Shown: positions 33,711-46,326, numbered from the stretch's first letter. The stretch is DNA of 64,000 nucleotides from Nemophila menziesii (GCA_029959085.1 JARWIR010000035.1:5996501-6060500); one strand, 5' to 3'. The notes: a model not told the origin generated them from the letters alone. Numbers and translations: made by a program.

Positions 33711-35100
33711 AATTCATCGTTAATTTTACTTACTTTGAGTTGCCACGTTAGAAGTTAAGATATAATAAAAATGCACAAAGACCGTATATTCAATACTATG
33801 TGTCACAACCTCCCGTAATAAAAAATCATTTAACTCGTTCATTCGTTAGTTTCATAGCTCAGTTGTTGTTTAGGTTAGGTTCCACCTGGTTAACCTTAGG
33901 TGGAGGTGGTGATTGATCACTCTTGTTTGTTGTTTGTATTTCTGGTTCATCAAGAATATTATCAAGTATAATACTTGACTAACATGTCAAGTGGACTTAC
34001 CTCTTGCAAAAGAATGGTAAAAGCACAAATTAAATTTACAATAATAGGAGACGTTAATTGTAATGACATTGTATAATATTTAAAAATATATAAAATATAC
34101 TTATCTAGAGGATACTATAAAAATGAAAAGAAAAAATCTAATAGTTACAACATACAAAAATAATATTTGAGATAAATAAAATAAATCTTATCATTTTTAT
34201 TATTTTATAATTCATAATTGTTTCATATATCATGCAATATATCTATATAAATATCTTTAAAAGGTAACCGTTGTTAGTATATAAAACAATAGACATGGTT
34301 TAGTGATGCAGACACAATTAACATAGAAGAAACAAATCCCTCGATTTGTACATTGACAAATGATTATCACGAATTAGAATATCCGCAGTGTGGAAAAGGA
34401 GAGTAGAAAATCAACTACGTAGGAAAAAAAAAGATTGTTGGTATAGGAGTTAGTGTCGGATTAGAAAGAAACTAAGTTGAATATACTTAGTTAATTCAGA
34501 TTTTACTTTTTCAATTAGTATATTTATTTGCAGATGGAATATTTTCATTCAAACAATAATATAAACCTAAAAAAATTGGTTCTTCATTCACTTTGAATAT
34601 ATTGGAAATTGAATTGATATTATGAGTCAATAATATAGTATGAACGCAATCACATAGTCACAAATCTTTTAATAAAAATCCAAGAAAATAGGTAAATAAC
34701 ATAATCCAATTGACTATAATCTATAGAAACAACTCAGCTTGTAGAACTAAACCCCGGTCGACTGTGGGTCATTGTGTCTCGTCAGCAAATATACGCTCCA
34801 ACAAATAAGCCAATTCATAAGGATACCCATTATTTTCCATCATAAGCTATTAGAAATTTGTGATTTATTATAACTACTGAATCTCATACCAAACTATTAA
34901 ATAAAAGCAATATATCGTAAACTTATTTATGAACCTAAAAATTATTTGAACATGTTGTAGAGGAATCATCCATTGACCTTGTAAGAGCTTGATGTAACAA
35001 CGCATTCTATACACACAAATTCAAATCTCATCTCTCTCTATGTAGATCGAACATGATAATGTTCAAGTAATTACCAACCATTAGTTCATTTCTCTTATTT
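33711..35100. other. No recognisable feature
   Basis: AT-rich, low similarity to other parts of the window, no useful reading frame. Confidence 0.5.
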
Positions 35101-35102
35101 TC

Positions 35103-37098
35103 AGTTTCAAAAGTTGCAGCATAGTCACATATTGTGAAGAAGAATCTTCTGTGGCTTTTTCAGCAGCAACTTCTTTCCAAACCCTCTATTCTTCCATTGA
35201 AGCTCAAAATTTAATTCATAACCAGATACACCAGCACCACCACCAGCTGCAGCTGTTGCCGCTGCAAATCCACTTCCACCTTCTCCATCGCTGGTAAATA
35301 TTGGTGTACTATCAAAGAGAAAAAATAAATGTTACGAAAAAAGTATCGTTTTGATTTTGAGAATAAATTTAAATAATTATTATCAACCTTATAAGTGCAA
35401 AAGAAGCGTTGGGACCAAACATGAGAGCTACCAAGGTTTCATGTTTTCCAGACTTCACATCCTCTTCTTCACTAAAATTAACAACATCAAGTACATTCTT
35501 CTCATATTTTACGTAACTGTATAGAGAAAAAAAATTATAACTTGAGAGAAACGATTTAAAAATAAATGAAAAGATGTTAGTATGGCCATGGCATTCACAC
35601 ATTATGACATGCCAGAGGATTGGCCTGGCCTACTACCATTCCACCAATAGACTGACCATGGGGGATATTATATGACCCTAACTTTCGATTCTTAATTACG
35701 GTAACTAAATATCCCCTCATATTTTTTAGTTAGTTTCACTATAAGTCCTTTATATTAATTTTTTCAGTTAACATAAGGACAAATGAGAAAAATCATAGGA
35801 ATACTAAATGGTCCTCGTGTTACGCAAAATAGCCAAATATACCAATGTTACAGGAGTATTTAGCTATATCACATAGCAGAAGGATCACTAATTGCACCAA
35901 GGTCCCTGTATTACACAAAGAGAGCATCCATTTGTTCTAATATTACACATATTATTGTTATTTTAAATAAAATAAGGTTATAATCATTACATTTTAAAGT
36001 ATAGGTACATATTTGACTATATTGCATATCACTACTTTTTTCAAGAATATACCATTAATTCTTTGTTATTTCCATAATTATTGATCAATCCCAACTTTAC
36101 TCTAGCTCTGAAATTACTTTCCTTTTTAATGATTATCTCCTTTACTTTTAGGTACATATATTCTTTTCCTACTGATATCATCTCCTATTCTTAAAAAAGA
36201 AAAAACTGAAATAATTCAATCAATTGCAAACACTTTGAGTTCAATGTACATAAAGTGACCATCTACCTGCATGCTACTATTTTTATGACAAATTGCAAAC
36301 ACTTGACATTCTTATCTGATTTATAAATTTGTCAGCTCCCTTCCATGTATGCACCTGATATTAGTGTAGAGGCATATTTTTTTGGGTCAGGGTGTAGAGG
36401 CATATTATATCTATATGGCTAATCTATATTTCAATAAATGCTATTAGAAACTTCAGGTCATACCTTTACACCATATCCTTGTGGAATGAAGCATGAAAGA
36501 CTATCTTCAATTACTAAATTGTTAATAGTTCATAAACTCGTTCACGATGCTTTACTTTATTTTCAATAATACCATACCTGCAATTTATGAATTCAAGATT
36601 AAAATTTGAAGTCCTATATATCTAACGCTATATATTGTAGAAAGAAGTGTAAAATGTCCTCACATTCCTGAACCACCATATATACTATATCTATCAAGCT
36701 AGCGACCGCCTTTGTGTGATCCTAAGTTTCTCGGATGAGATATAAATTGCCACTTTTATATGCTCCAGACCATCCGACAAAGTTACATTAAATTTATGAT
36801 TGAACTCTCTGCATTTTAAATGATTTAAACTATTTCAAAAAAACAATTCATTGTGGGCCTTAAAATCCTTAGGAAACCAAGGCTTGCTCTACAAAACAAT
36901 AAAAAAATAAATTGTGAAGCTATTGAGACTTGATAAAAGAACAACATAATGGTCTACTGGTCAATTATGTAAGTCCAACCTCTAGATGAATGAAAAATTC
37001 AATTACCATTCCAGGAGAAAACTCGAAGTGGTTCAGAGACTGACTTGCAAACTTCATCAATTTGTGCTAAAATTGCAGTGATTATCAAAGGCTTGGTT
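35103..37098 (-). pseudogene. Exons of an unidentified split gene
   Basis: Three minus-strand segments look like true exons. 37007-37098 has acceptor TATAG and donor GTAATT and reads QIDEVCKSVSEPLRVFSWNG. 35388-35516 is 129 bases (43 codons) between TATACAG and GTTGAT and reads YEKNVLDVVNFSEEEDVKSG and ALMFGPNASFAL. About 35103-35308 follows acceptor GATAG, reads TPIFTSDGEGGSGFAAATAA and, after a one-base shift, WKEVAAEKATEDSSSQYVTM. Codon-like composition and splice sites are good, but I do not recognise the family. The frame change in the last exon suggests decay. Intervening DNA shows nothing else. Confidence 0.45.
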
Positions 37099-37254
37099 CT
37101 ATAAAAAATAATTGGAGAAATAAATATAAGAGAGCACGTGAAATAATTCCCACTACATGAGAGTATGAGTAACCAACCTGATTTGCTTTGCGTGAATGAA
37201 GAAAGCATCCCAATTAATCTACACCAAGCCCTAAAAAAGAAAACTCACAGCAGC

Positions 37255-38400
37255 ATCACTTCTCATCGCTTCTCATACTGTAAAAATCACTGAGCTTGGA
37301 GGAAGACTGCTTTTTAAATCCATGGCCTGACTTTTGTGCTGCAAAATTTTAATTTGTTTCTAAATAAAATATGATGTCAATTAAGGTAATATACCTGCTT
37401 GCGCTCAGTTTCCTTTGTAAGATGTACTACATCTCCATAAGAGTATGATGAGCATTCAAAGCAGTCGCAATTACATAGTTAGTCTGCCTACAAACATCAC
37501 ACTGATCAATATTCATTTTAATTTTTTTCTAAATAAAATAAAGAGTAATTCTCATAATTGCAACACAGGGACCAATAGTGCAATTGACCTAACCTTAATT
37601 TGAACAATTTATTTTGGTTTTTTGTTCCTGCAAACCTAAAGATGCTGCAACAATTTTGACATCGGAACACCCAATTGTGAATTTATAGATCTCATGGCAG
37701 GATGAGTAACAAAAGGTCAGTAAGACAATGTTAATACAAAAGAAAGGTCATCATACCTGTAATTTTGCAAATTTTTGGCAACTTACTGTTGGCAATATAT
37801 CTGGCCTCGTGCTTAAAGCTTGACCAAGCTGTAAAGGCAATAGGATATAGCATTAGTACTTAATTCTTAAACAGTCATGGAAAATCATGGGATCCACAAA
37901 ATTCACAGCCTAATAGAAATGATTAAACACAACCCAATATTCTTGTGACAACATGGATAAATACAGAAAACAACTTACATTGTCATTAAAGAGAAGGGAT
38001 TAAAATGTTATGCTTGCAAGATAAAGGACTAACATTGTCATAAAACCAAAGATAAGGATTAGATGCGATTGCAAGCCAAGGTACTATTTTATCGATTCCT
38101 TTTATTAAGGAATATCGAATTCAGCAAAATAATTCTAATCAAGTCCTAGGAAACACAATAAGTTTGCACAATTAGTATTTAATTACCTGATGGCCCTTGT
38201 ATTTGATGAGTTATTTTAATTTTTCCAATATCTTCTTCTTACTGAATCAACCTGTAATATGGATCCTGTTTTTTGGAATGCTAATGTGAAGAGATGAGTA
38301 ATTCAATTTTTAGAGTTTCAATGGTAAAAATTAATATTTACTTTAATTGGGTTCCTCGCCATAGCCGGGTTGACGATGGTGGATAATGGTCCTCAAGTAA
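37255..38400 (-). repeat. Diverged relic of the array B-to-promoter block
   Basis: 38340-38400 matches the B block (GGGTTGACGATGGTGGATAATG) and 37257-37300 matches the segment that follows it in every monomer (CATCACTTCTCATACTGTAA). In the array these are about 0.25-0.3 kb apart; here about 1 kb of other DNA separates them. It ties this locus to the array family outside the tandem block. Confidence 0.45.
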
Positions 38401-38509
38401 TCAGAGAAAAAATCAAAACGAATTTCTCAAATTAAACATGTAGTCTGCAATATGAGACAAATATAATTGTGAGAAGTACATTAAAAAGTAAGATATAAAA
38501 ATTTCTTAC

Positions 38510-38830
38510 ATTAATTCCACGGCCATTGCAGGAGGAAACCATTTCTTTAACCTATTGAAATTTGCAATTCCTCGAACTGCCATTCCTCGAACTGCCGTGA
38601 CTGGAATAGCGAAGAATAATGTTAGAACAGAAGCTGAAACATACACACCAATTTTGTATAATGGTAAGTATTTATACGGAATCACTAAACTTTTCCATAA
38701 AACACCCCTTGGCTCAGGAGCCATTTCAGTAATCCATATAAGAGGATTTGAATGTTGTTGAGATTGTGCAGCTAAAGAGGCACCCCATCGGGATTTGAAT
38801 ATTTGAATGTCACAAAGCCACAGGCAACTC
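38510..38830 (-). pseudogene. OSCA/CSC1-like (DUF221) channel exon
   Basis: A single exon between acceptor TTATGTAG (38831) and donor GTAAGA. It encodes the region running from SRWGASLAAQSQQHSNPLIW, through TEMAPEPRGVLWKSLVIPY, a hydrophobic transmembrane stretch (ASVLTLFFAIPVTAV), to LKKWFPPAMAVEL. This is diagnostic of plant OSCA/CSC1 hyperosmolality-gated calcium channels, close to the At1g69450 type. The N-terminal end needs a frame correction (LPVAF..VTFK before KSRWG), and a 15-base tandem duplication gives RGMAVRGIA. No other channel exon is seen nearby, so it is a fragment, not a working gene. Confidence 0.75.
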
Positions 38831-38929
38831 CTACATAATGTATAAATTTCATAAACGATAATCGTTTGAAATATGCACAAAACAGAATTTAATTACCTTT
38901 TCTTCTAGCATCTTAAAGTTGAAAAGATT

Positions 38930-39230
38930 CAATTACAAACCTGTCCCCAGTTCTTGAGATATTTCAGTAAAGAAGCTCTTCGGGTTCTTCGTCAACGCTG
39001 CTGAATCTCTCGCCTATGGTGAGTGAAGATGATGGAGATTGGTACTCGAACGTTGGCGGTAAATGGTGGCGATTGGTCCTCGAGCGGCGAGTCACGGTGG
39101 TGGTGGTGATGGCAGAGAATCGAATGGCAGTGAATGATGGAAAGACAATAGAGAGGATTAGGGGTTTTTTTTCTTTCTTTTTTCCGCTGGGTTTAGGTTT
39201 GGTGTGGCGAGTGAATTAATTTTTTTATTT
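38930..39230 (-). other. Candidate 5' exon upstream of the OSCA exon
   Basis: Minus-strand leader-like DNA, less AT-rich, with ERFSSVDEEPEELLY as the only sensible short reading and a possible donor CAG/GTTTGT near 38945. Its texture is like the array B block (TCGACGAAGAACCC). It may be the first exon of a chimeric transcript that includes the OSCA exon. Weak evidence. Confidence 0.3.
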
Positions 39231-39469
39231 TTTGGTATTATAACCGATAAGTGAGGTGGAGGCGTTAAATGTTTAGGTATTAATGACAGGTGGGGCCAGA
39301 AACGATCCTGACCATCACTTATAAAAAAAGCTTGTAATATAATATAGATTCTCACCAAACAATGCATATTTGACAGTTTAATCCCAAGTCGTCAGATGTC
39401 AGAAACACCTGGACTCCCACCAAGGTCACCAATAGATGAACACTTATAAAGAGGTTTGTGATAAATCTT

Positions 39470-42340
39470 CCAAATTTTTTACTAGGAACTTGTAGGAATT
39501 ATTTGGATCATGTTCCTTACCAATGTGATAAGGGAGGATACAAACTTGAAGTTCAGTACTTTTTGTTCCATGACAATGAAACAATGTATAGTCCGCGAAT
39601 GCAATCCATGCATTTACAAAAGTCTAGGTATCAAGTAGTTTAATAATGTAGTATTTGTATTTAGTAGGTAGGCTATCACGGAGAGTTTGTTGATTATTGT
39701 ATGAGATATCTTCTCGCCAATTGTCATGGATATACAAATTAATTAGTAGTAGATAAGATCATTGTATAACATAATTGTTCAAATTTATAAAGATTCTTAA
39801 CTCATGTTATGTAAGAATTGTTTTAACTTGTATTTTAATTTAATCTAAATGAATATTTTGTTTATATTTTTAAAAAAATCCTTTATTTATTCATTTACAA
39901 ATGGAAGACGTTGTTTCATAGTGTCATGAGGAATGGTGGGGGTGGTGATGGACACGATCCCTGTCGCAGATCCTGTATTCCAATTATTGGTTGCAATGCC
40001 TCATGTATATTAAATATATATTTTGTTATGGTAGTGTATTTGTTTATATGACTTAATTTTAATACATGCAAATCTAGGAGAAAGCTGAGGGTGCTACCCT
40101 TTATTCGGCACAAAAGACCAAGGATAAATATGGGGTGACTCATACCAATTAAGTTGTGCATCCTAGACATGACATAGAATCCCATCACAAAGATATGAAA
40201 GTATGTTAGCAAGGTGATTGGCTTATCGATAGGAGAGTGTGTGCCTTCATATTATAAGTCATGGAGAAAAGTTCTAGACCACTTTGTGATACGAGTCCAG
40301 AATCAGTTACGTGTACTAATCCATTTGCATAAGATTTATAATTATTTTGCAGTATCATATATAGGTCAAAAAAATACAATTGGTGTAATATGGATGCATG
40401 ATTAGTATAATTTAAATGCATAGCAACGTAGTATTGATTTTTCGAATATATTACACCGCTTGTCGGGGATTTCAGCTACTCAGTATAGACTACAAACACA
40501 ATATAAAAAAGAAGTACTACCTCCACGACATTAAACCGAATGATATGACCGACGCGGAATGGGCCAAATCTTTCAATTTTTGGTACTACGAGGATGTCCA
40601 TGTATCTGTTTTTTTCATATTTGAAAATTTAGTTTGTGTAAATATGTAACTATAATGTAAATATACATATCCAAGATGAGGAAAACAAGACAAATAGGGT
40701 GATGTAGGGTCCCCTAGTGGACACTTTTTGTCATTTACTCTCATAGGTAGGATATGCTACTTGAGGTATAGGTTTATTTTTTATCGTTTTAAATCCTACG
40801 AAGTCATGTAATTAACTGTTGCATGAAACATGAGGGAGGCTAAGAACATGAGGATATACAAGAATCCATTGGGAAGCCTACATTTCCTCCTATATCTCGT
40901 TTCTTTTGGGATGTAGGATATGATATTTATTCTAACTGGTAGAGGGTTTGACGTATTTTGTGAATATGATGTATGTTTATAATAAACTATTTCAATTTGT
41001 GACGATAATATTAAACTTGATCAATGAATATGTGTTTATCTCATGTAACAGGTTGAAATGAAACTTACGTACGCTCTCGACCCACGCATGTTGGGTCATC
41101 TGGATCTTCATCTTCCAACTCTTCATGACTGCATCTACCAAATTATCACGGTAGGATCACATTGAATCCGTGATCAATGTGCTTGAAAAAGTGATGTGCA
41201 AGGGATCCTAGAGTTGGGTTGTGAAACCTCGTAAAACATTAATCTATTTTTTCTCGATATAATATTTTTGTTAATGAAACATAATATTTAAAGAATAGAA
41301 TTCGAACTATAAGTAAAATAATTAGATATAATTATATACACATTAAAATAAATATGTATCAAAATAATCGAGTGTAGATAAATAAGTTAGTAACTAACAG
41401 ACTAAATATCTTAGTGGGACCAACTTAAACAATTTGTTACATTATGAACCAATTCCTAAGTATTATGCATAGCTAATATACAAGTTTGTTCTAAAATCTA
41501 AAGGACAAATAATATTTTATATTAATATAATTCAAACAACAGATTTTCTTATAGACTCAAGTAACCCTTCTAAATAACGTCCTCTTTAACTTTCTCTCTT
41601 GAAATGATCAGATCATTATATTTAGCATATATCATCTTAACCTCGATCTTCTCTATGTGATGCTCTTAAATAATCTTTAATGTGAAACCTAACAATTAAA
41701 ACACGTAAACCTTTCATTTACAAAGCATTTTTCATGACTAATATATATACATCATGCAAGATTAATAAAAACATAATTATCAACCCATCTCATTTATAAA
41801 AACTGTTCAATTTCCCAAGTCAATCATTTTTCAATAAAAAGTTATTCAAATATTTTTATGTATATTTGTTATAATCAAGCCAACCACTACACAAGTAAAA
41901 CCTTATTTCAACAAATAGCGGATCACAACCAACTAAAAGAAATTATAGATATCCTGGTAAGTAAGGTGATCTCTTCCTAAATTATGCGCAAAATATCTCA
42001 TATTCAGGTTAGAGATGTAAATAACGTCTAATATGGAGATTGTTAACCATGTTTTTAATTATATAATAATGTATTTAATTTTTTATTTTTTTACCTTTTG
42101 TGATATTAATAATTTGAATTATATTATCTCGTTTTTATTAGATTTGTTGTATATCTGGGATATCACGACCTATTTCCTCTAAGCGTAAGAATGGATAGGA
42201 TTATCAGATTGTGGAAAATAGGTAGATAGCATTAAAAAATAAAAAAATTAATTTAAGGATTTGGTTAGTGGTTGTTATTGAACCAACCCCAAGATAAATC
42301 TTGAGGTTGATCCCTTACTATTACTAAACACGATGGTATG
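39470..42340 (+). mobile_element. CACTA-type interior, copy 1 of a 2.9-kb direct repeat
   Basis: Collinear with 47223-50117 across its whole length. Coding remains on the plus strand: GYKLEVQYFLFHDNETMYSP near 39538-39640; then IGLSIGECVPSYYKSWRKVL and, after a gap, YKHNIKKKYYLHDIKPNDMT plus AEWAKSFNFWYYEDV at about 40200-40610. The latter follows the pattern of En/Spm-type plant transposase proteins (Transposase_24/Ptta). Frame changes and stops throughout. Confidence 0.55.
40190..40610 (+). pseudogene. En/Spm-type Transposase_24-like remnant, copy 1
   Basis: Two readable blocks match the family layout: a V-P-x-Y-Y-x-x-W-x-x-V-P block (here VPSYYKSWRKV) and a K-K-K-Y block followed by P-x-x-M-T-x-x-E-W (here KKKYYLHDIKPNDMTDAEW). 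Stops separate them. The parallel copy is at 47930-48340. Assignment is by motif pattern only. Confidence 0.5.
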
Positions 42341-42359
42341 TTCATAACTAATTTTTTTC

Positions 42360-42960
42360 CAGAACTCTTTCCTCGCTCCTCTCTCATTCTTCTTCACTAC
42401 TCTCATATGCCACCTCCAATGTCTAATCTACTACTATAATCCATTTGAATGCTCTTATGTTATCCATTTAGCACTATTGGACAGTCTCCATGTTTGATTT
42501 ACTGAATCTCCATGGAGTAAAGCCTCCTCGAAGAGGCAAATAATATAGCTCGATCTACTCCATGTTTGAAGCTTTAGATCCGGCGACTTGTGCATGCGCT
42601 GCGAACGGAAGGAGCTTCATTTCAAAGTTTTAGATCCGATGACCTAAGTTTGCTCTACGAATAGAGAGCTTCTTCTCAGGCGAGCTCCAACAGATCCAAT
42701 GACGTCATCTTAGGTGACCTCCAGCGAACCACCTCTTCTTGTCTAACATAACAGTGGTTGAGCTCCAGTTCCCTATAAGTCTATGCGCCGGCAAAGCAGA
42801 ACAATTTCTCATGCGAGACGACCCGACCATTGTGCTCCAGCAGCTCGAACGAGCTCCAGAGAGGCTGGCACCCTTCCATCAACTGAAGACGAGCACCCAG
42901 TTCTTCTTTACTGAGTTTTTTTTGCAATATTTTTTTCTTTTTATTTTTTAAATATTAGGT
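42360..42960 (+). other. Unassigned GC-richer segment
   Basis: Contains repeated phrases such as GATCCGGCGACTTGTGC, GATCCGATGACC and GATCCAATGACGTC, and GAGCTCCA-rich DNA. A 70-codon open frame (42739-42951) has no recognised motif. It may be transcribed untranslated DNA or a decayed exon. Confidence 0.35.
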
Positions 42961-43179
42961 GACAAGTAGGTTGGGAGCACCCAGTTCGTTACTGAGTATG
43001 TTTTCATAGGTTTGATTTCCATTTTTTGTTTCCTTTTAATTTTGTAGATCAGGATTTGTAAGCATTCAAATGTAATGAATTTATAAATAAAATATAGGTT
43101 ATAGATTTTTTTCCTTATTTTTTTTGGTTCAATTATAATTATTCCAAGTCTGCAGTGTTTCTGGACCATACTTAGGGAA

Positions 43180-43440
43180 ATCACTAACCATACTCAGTGT
43201 TTTCCCCTGATACTCGGTAAAATTCACTAATACTAAAATGATTTTTTTCCAATACTTAATGACTTTTCCACCATACACAGTGAATTCTTATGAGTACTTC
43301 GTGAAATATTAGAGTAGTAAGTAAATTTTTGGAGCAGTCAGTAAATTTTCTGAGTACTCGGTAATATTTATGAGCATGCAGTGAAATCTCTGAACACTTA
43401 GTACTTTTTCTGAGCACTCGATAAAATCTCTAGTTGCATT
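43180..43440. repeat. Degenerate ACTCAGTGAAATTT minisatellite
   Basis: Phrase CTGAGTACTCGGTAAAATTT returns about every 28-30 bases with changes. Confidence 0.65.
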
Positions 43441-43599
43441 GGCGGTGGTCGGAGTTGGAAAGTATTGATACTCAGCGAGTTCATACTCTTGACTCACTAA
43501 TTTTGTTAAATGGAACTATTTTTTTATCTTTATGTGTTTTTGTTTTATTTAAGGTTATTTTAGTATTTGATCACCTACAAAGATGGGTGGTGGACTTAT

Positions 43600-44310
43600 T
43601 AGGGCTTATTTTTGAAATTTATAATTAAGGCGCTTTAAAATACAATTAAATTATTTAGAGTGCAATCATAATTTTTGGGGACTTAATAGTCCAAGCTAAG
43701 TTTTAGGGGTTTAAAAGTGAAAAAATAATAGCTAAGGGCTTATTTATGAAATTAATATAAAAGTACTAAGTCTAAGACTTAATAGTGAAATTCATATACA
43801 AATAATAATATAGGGCCTTGCTAGTGGAAATAATATAACAATTAATAAAATATGACTTAATAGTGTAGTTAATATAAAAGTAAGAATATAAGGGTTTACT
43901 AGTGAAGTTAATATAAATATCATCAATATAAGACATAATAGTTCATTTAAATTAAAAATAATAATATAGGGACTTGATAGTGCAATCAAATTATTTAGAG
44001 GTTTCAAAGTAAAATTATAACTCTACGAGACTTAATACTCCAACTAATATAAAAATATTAGATTTAAGTCTTAATAGTGAAATTTATATGAAATTAAATA
44101 TAGGGGCATAATAGTGCAATTAATGTAGAATAAATATATATAAAATTTAATAGTTCAATTACATTAAAGATAATAATATAGGGTCTTTATAGTGTAATTA
44201 ATTTAACTAGGGGTTTATAAGTGTAGTTATAAATTTTGGAGGCTTAGTATTCCAATTGATATAAAAGTAATAAATATAGGACTTAATAGTGAAAATTAAT
44301 AACTTTTTTT
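43600..44310. repeat. Degenerate GACTTAATAGTGCAATTAAT minisatellite
   Basis: A unit of about 55 bases (GGGACTTAATAGTGAAATTA then ATATAAAAATAATAATATA) is repeated at least ten times in degraded form. Similar in style to 29020-29270. Confidence 0.7.
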
Positions 44311-44319
44311 TCACACACT

Positions 44320-44640
44320 TAGATACCAAATACACCGGGTTCCCTAGATACTTCCACAATGATTACCAATAGATGAGCACTTACCGAGAAATTTTTGATA
44401 CATCTCCCAAATAACAAATTAGGTACTTGTATGACCTGTTTGGAGCAATTACCTTACGATTAAGATAGGGGTGGATACAGACTCGAATTTCACTATATTT
44501 TGTTTCATGATAGTAACACCCTTTATGGTTCTCAAATGCAAGTCATGTATTTCCTGATAAAGAAGCAAGAAGTTCTTTATCGGTGCAGGAGAGGTATGTA
44601 ATACGTAGGTCATCTCACATGTATCTTGATCATTTGTTTA
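44320..44640 (+). pseudogene. Third, diverged copy of the CACTA coding start region
   Basis: ACCAATAGATGAGCACTTAC and the reading GGYRLEFHYILFHDSNTLYG parallel 39425-39640 (GGYKLEVQYFLFHDNETMYS). It is more diverged than the other two copies and cut off at about 44640. Confidence 0.5.
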
Positions 44641-44780
44641 GAAACCACCTCATAAGAAGTTACAGACTTATTGCTTAGTTCATATTACATATAATAACTG
44701 TATTGTGTTACACTTAATCCTTATTGTATTGTGTACACTTAATTTTAATTGATAGGTTTTACTTAATATAAGGTAATATT

Positions 44781-44922
44781 CCAGATTTATAGGAACTGTT
44801 TGCCTTGAGACCTAAAGGGACTTTGTGTGACAAGGATTAAAAGTCTGTTATAAATCTGGATATCAAAATCCAACTGTGGTTTCTAAACTGTTGGCATGCA
44901 GGGACCCTTTAGGTCTCAAGGC
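44781..44922. repeat. Two interleaved perfect inverted repeats
   Basis: Arms CCAGATTTATA (44781-44791) and TATAAATCTGG (44849-44859). Arms GCCTTGAGACCTAAAGGG (44802-44819) and CCCTTTAGGTCTCAAGGC (44905-44922). The order A, B, A', B' cannot form two simple hairpins at once. Confidence 0.9.
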
Positions 44923-44939
44923 TAATATTTCCAATAAAT

Positions 44940-45650
44940 TTAGAATTTTACTGTTAGCAAACGCTAAGGATCGAAAAATAATCAAACGTTATGCGTCCAC
45001 CAAAGTGGTCGCTAAAGGTGCTACACATTTAGCGATTGCTACATAGTTTCTTTTTAGTTTACCTATTTCCCACAACCATAGTGGTCGTTAGAGGCTAGTG
45101 ATTATTGGATGTAATAAGCACTCTCTAATTAATGCCTCTAACGACCAAAATTTGGGGACCACAAATGGTCGATAAAACGTCTAATTTTACATTGCTTTAG
45201 CGACCAATTGGGTGGTCACTAATAACCAATCCCGTAGCAGTGAAACAAGGAAGCCCTAAAATCCAAAGAAAACTAATCACGCCGTCAATAGCACTACCAC
45301 GGTTCGTGTATCTCGCGACCAAACATTCGGTGACTGGAGAGAGTGGTCACTGGAGAGGACCATCAACGACCACATCTGGTCGCAAGAAGAATAGGTGGGA
45401 AAAATGATTTTTTTTCTGTTAGTAGAGGGGAAAAATTAATAATTTTTTTACCGATCACAATCGTGGTCGGTAAAAGTAAACATTTTTTTTTGATCTGCTG
45501 CTTCATTGTTTTAGAACACGATCTCTAGCGACCACGTAAATGGTAGCTAGATCTTGTTATTTAATTTTTTTTAAAATAATATTTCACCAACCACAAATGT
45601 GTTAGGTAGTATACCCAATAAATGTTTTGATAGTCACCAACCACATTGTG
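44940..45650 (+). mobile_element. CACTA-type subterminal block, copy 2
   Basis: 45142-45640 repeats 28116-28610 in the same orientation, preceded here by about 200 bases that are also rich in GTGGTCGCTAAAG motifs. At 45651 array sequence (TATGATGCTCGAACTAGATC) begins. The end reads CACCAACCACATTGTG; a canonical TAGTG terminus is not seen. Confidence 0.55.
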
Positions 45651-46326
45651 TATGATGCTCGAACTAGATCTAACTTCTGCCAAACCTAGCAACCTGAAAT
45701 CAAATGAATTTTAGGAAAACAAGGAGTTGGGACCGAGAAGCATATATATGCACTGGGTCTAATTGAAATTTGAACAATGTAAGAATATAAGTGATGCACA
45801 TTATTAAGTGACTGTCATGGGTATTTATTGATAAGAATATATAATATGCCTGGCTAGGGTTTTATCGTATCCCTAAAAGTGATGCTCGGGAGACTGGTTC
45901 CTTGAGTGTACTAAAATATAGCTGAGAATCACTGGTATATGTTTTAAGACTCCTCTAGACTCAACAATTAAGGAAAAATTGGATTTTGTGTCCCCTCGGT
46001 AAGGAGGTAATTTACGCACCCTAGAGAGTATCTCCAACAAGTCTATGAGTCTCTCTGAGTAATAAAGAGTAAGTTTATCGTTCTTAACAAGGAATGTATA
46101 GCGAATGGCTTGATTAAGCTTATAGTTTAGATGTTCATTGAGCTATAAAATAATTAAATTATATATTTTTCTTGTCAAAGTTTAGAAATATGTGTTTAAC
46201 AATTATCAATTTATCATTTTAACACAATCATGAATAAAGATATAATAATGAAGAGAAGTTAGCCTTAGAAAACTTGCAATATCGACTAGATAATACATAT
46301 AAATTTTATGAAAGTTCCATCTAAGT
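45651..46326 (-). repeat. Stranded array fragment (C block)
   Basis: Contains GATGCTCGAACTAGATCTAA, the C exon core GTGATGCTCGGGAGACTGG and the segment down to TTTATGAAAGTTCCATCTAAG. Beyond 46326 the similarity stops. It lies between two transposon blocks and shows that the insertion mosaic went into the array. Confidence 0.75.

Noticed and set aside
39016..39219. Plus-strand 67-codon frame rich in valine and glycine
   Set aside because: It is the complement of a leader-like, CT-rich minus-strand segment; no motif and no conservation.
42739..42951. 70-codon frame as a host gene
   Set aside because: No domain, no splice context, not found in any sister repeat.
45343..45528. Short plus-strand frame in the CACTA subterminal block
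   Set aside because: It is made of AGCGACCA-type repeats and is not preserved in the sister block at 28.3 kb.
28116..45650. A single 17.5-kb CACTA element bounded by the two GACCAAAATTTGG blocks
   Set aside because: The two blocks are in the same orientation, whereas the subterminal regions of one element should be inverted, and foreign material (LTR fragment, gag relic, OSCA exon) lies between.
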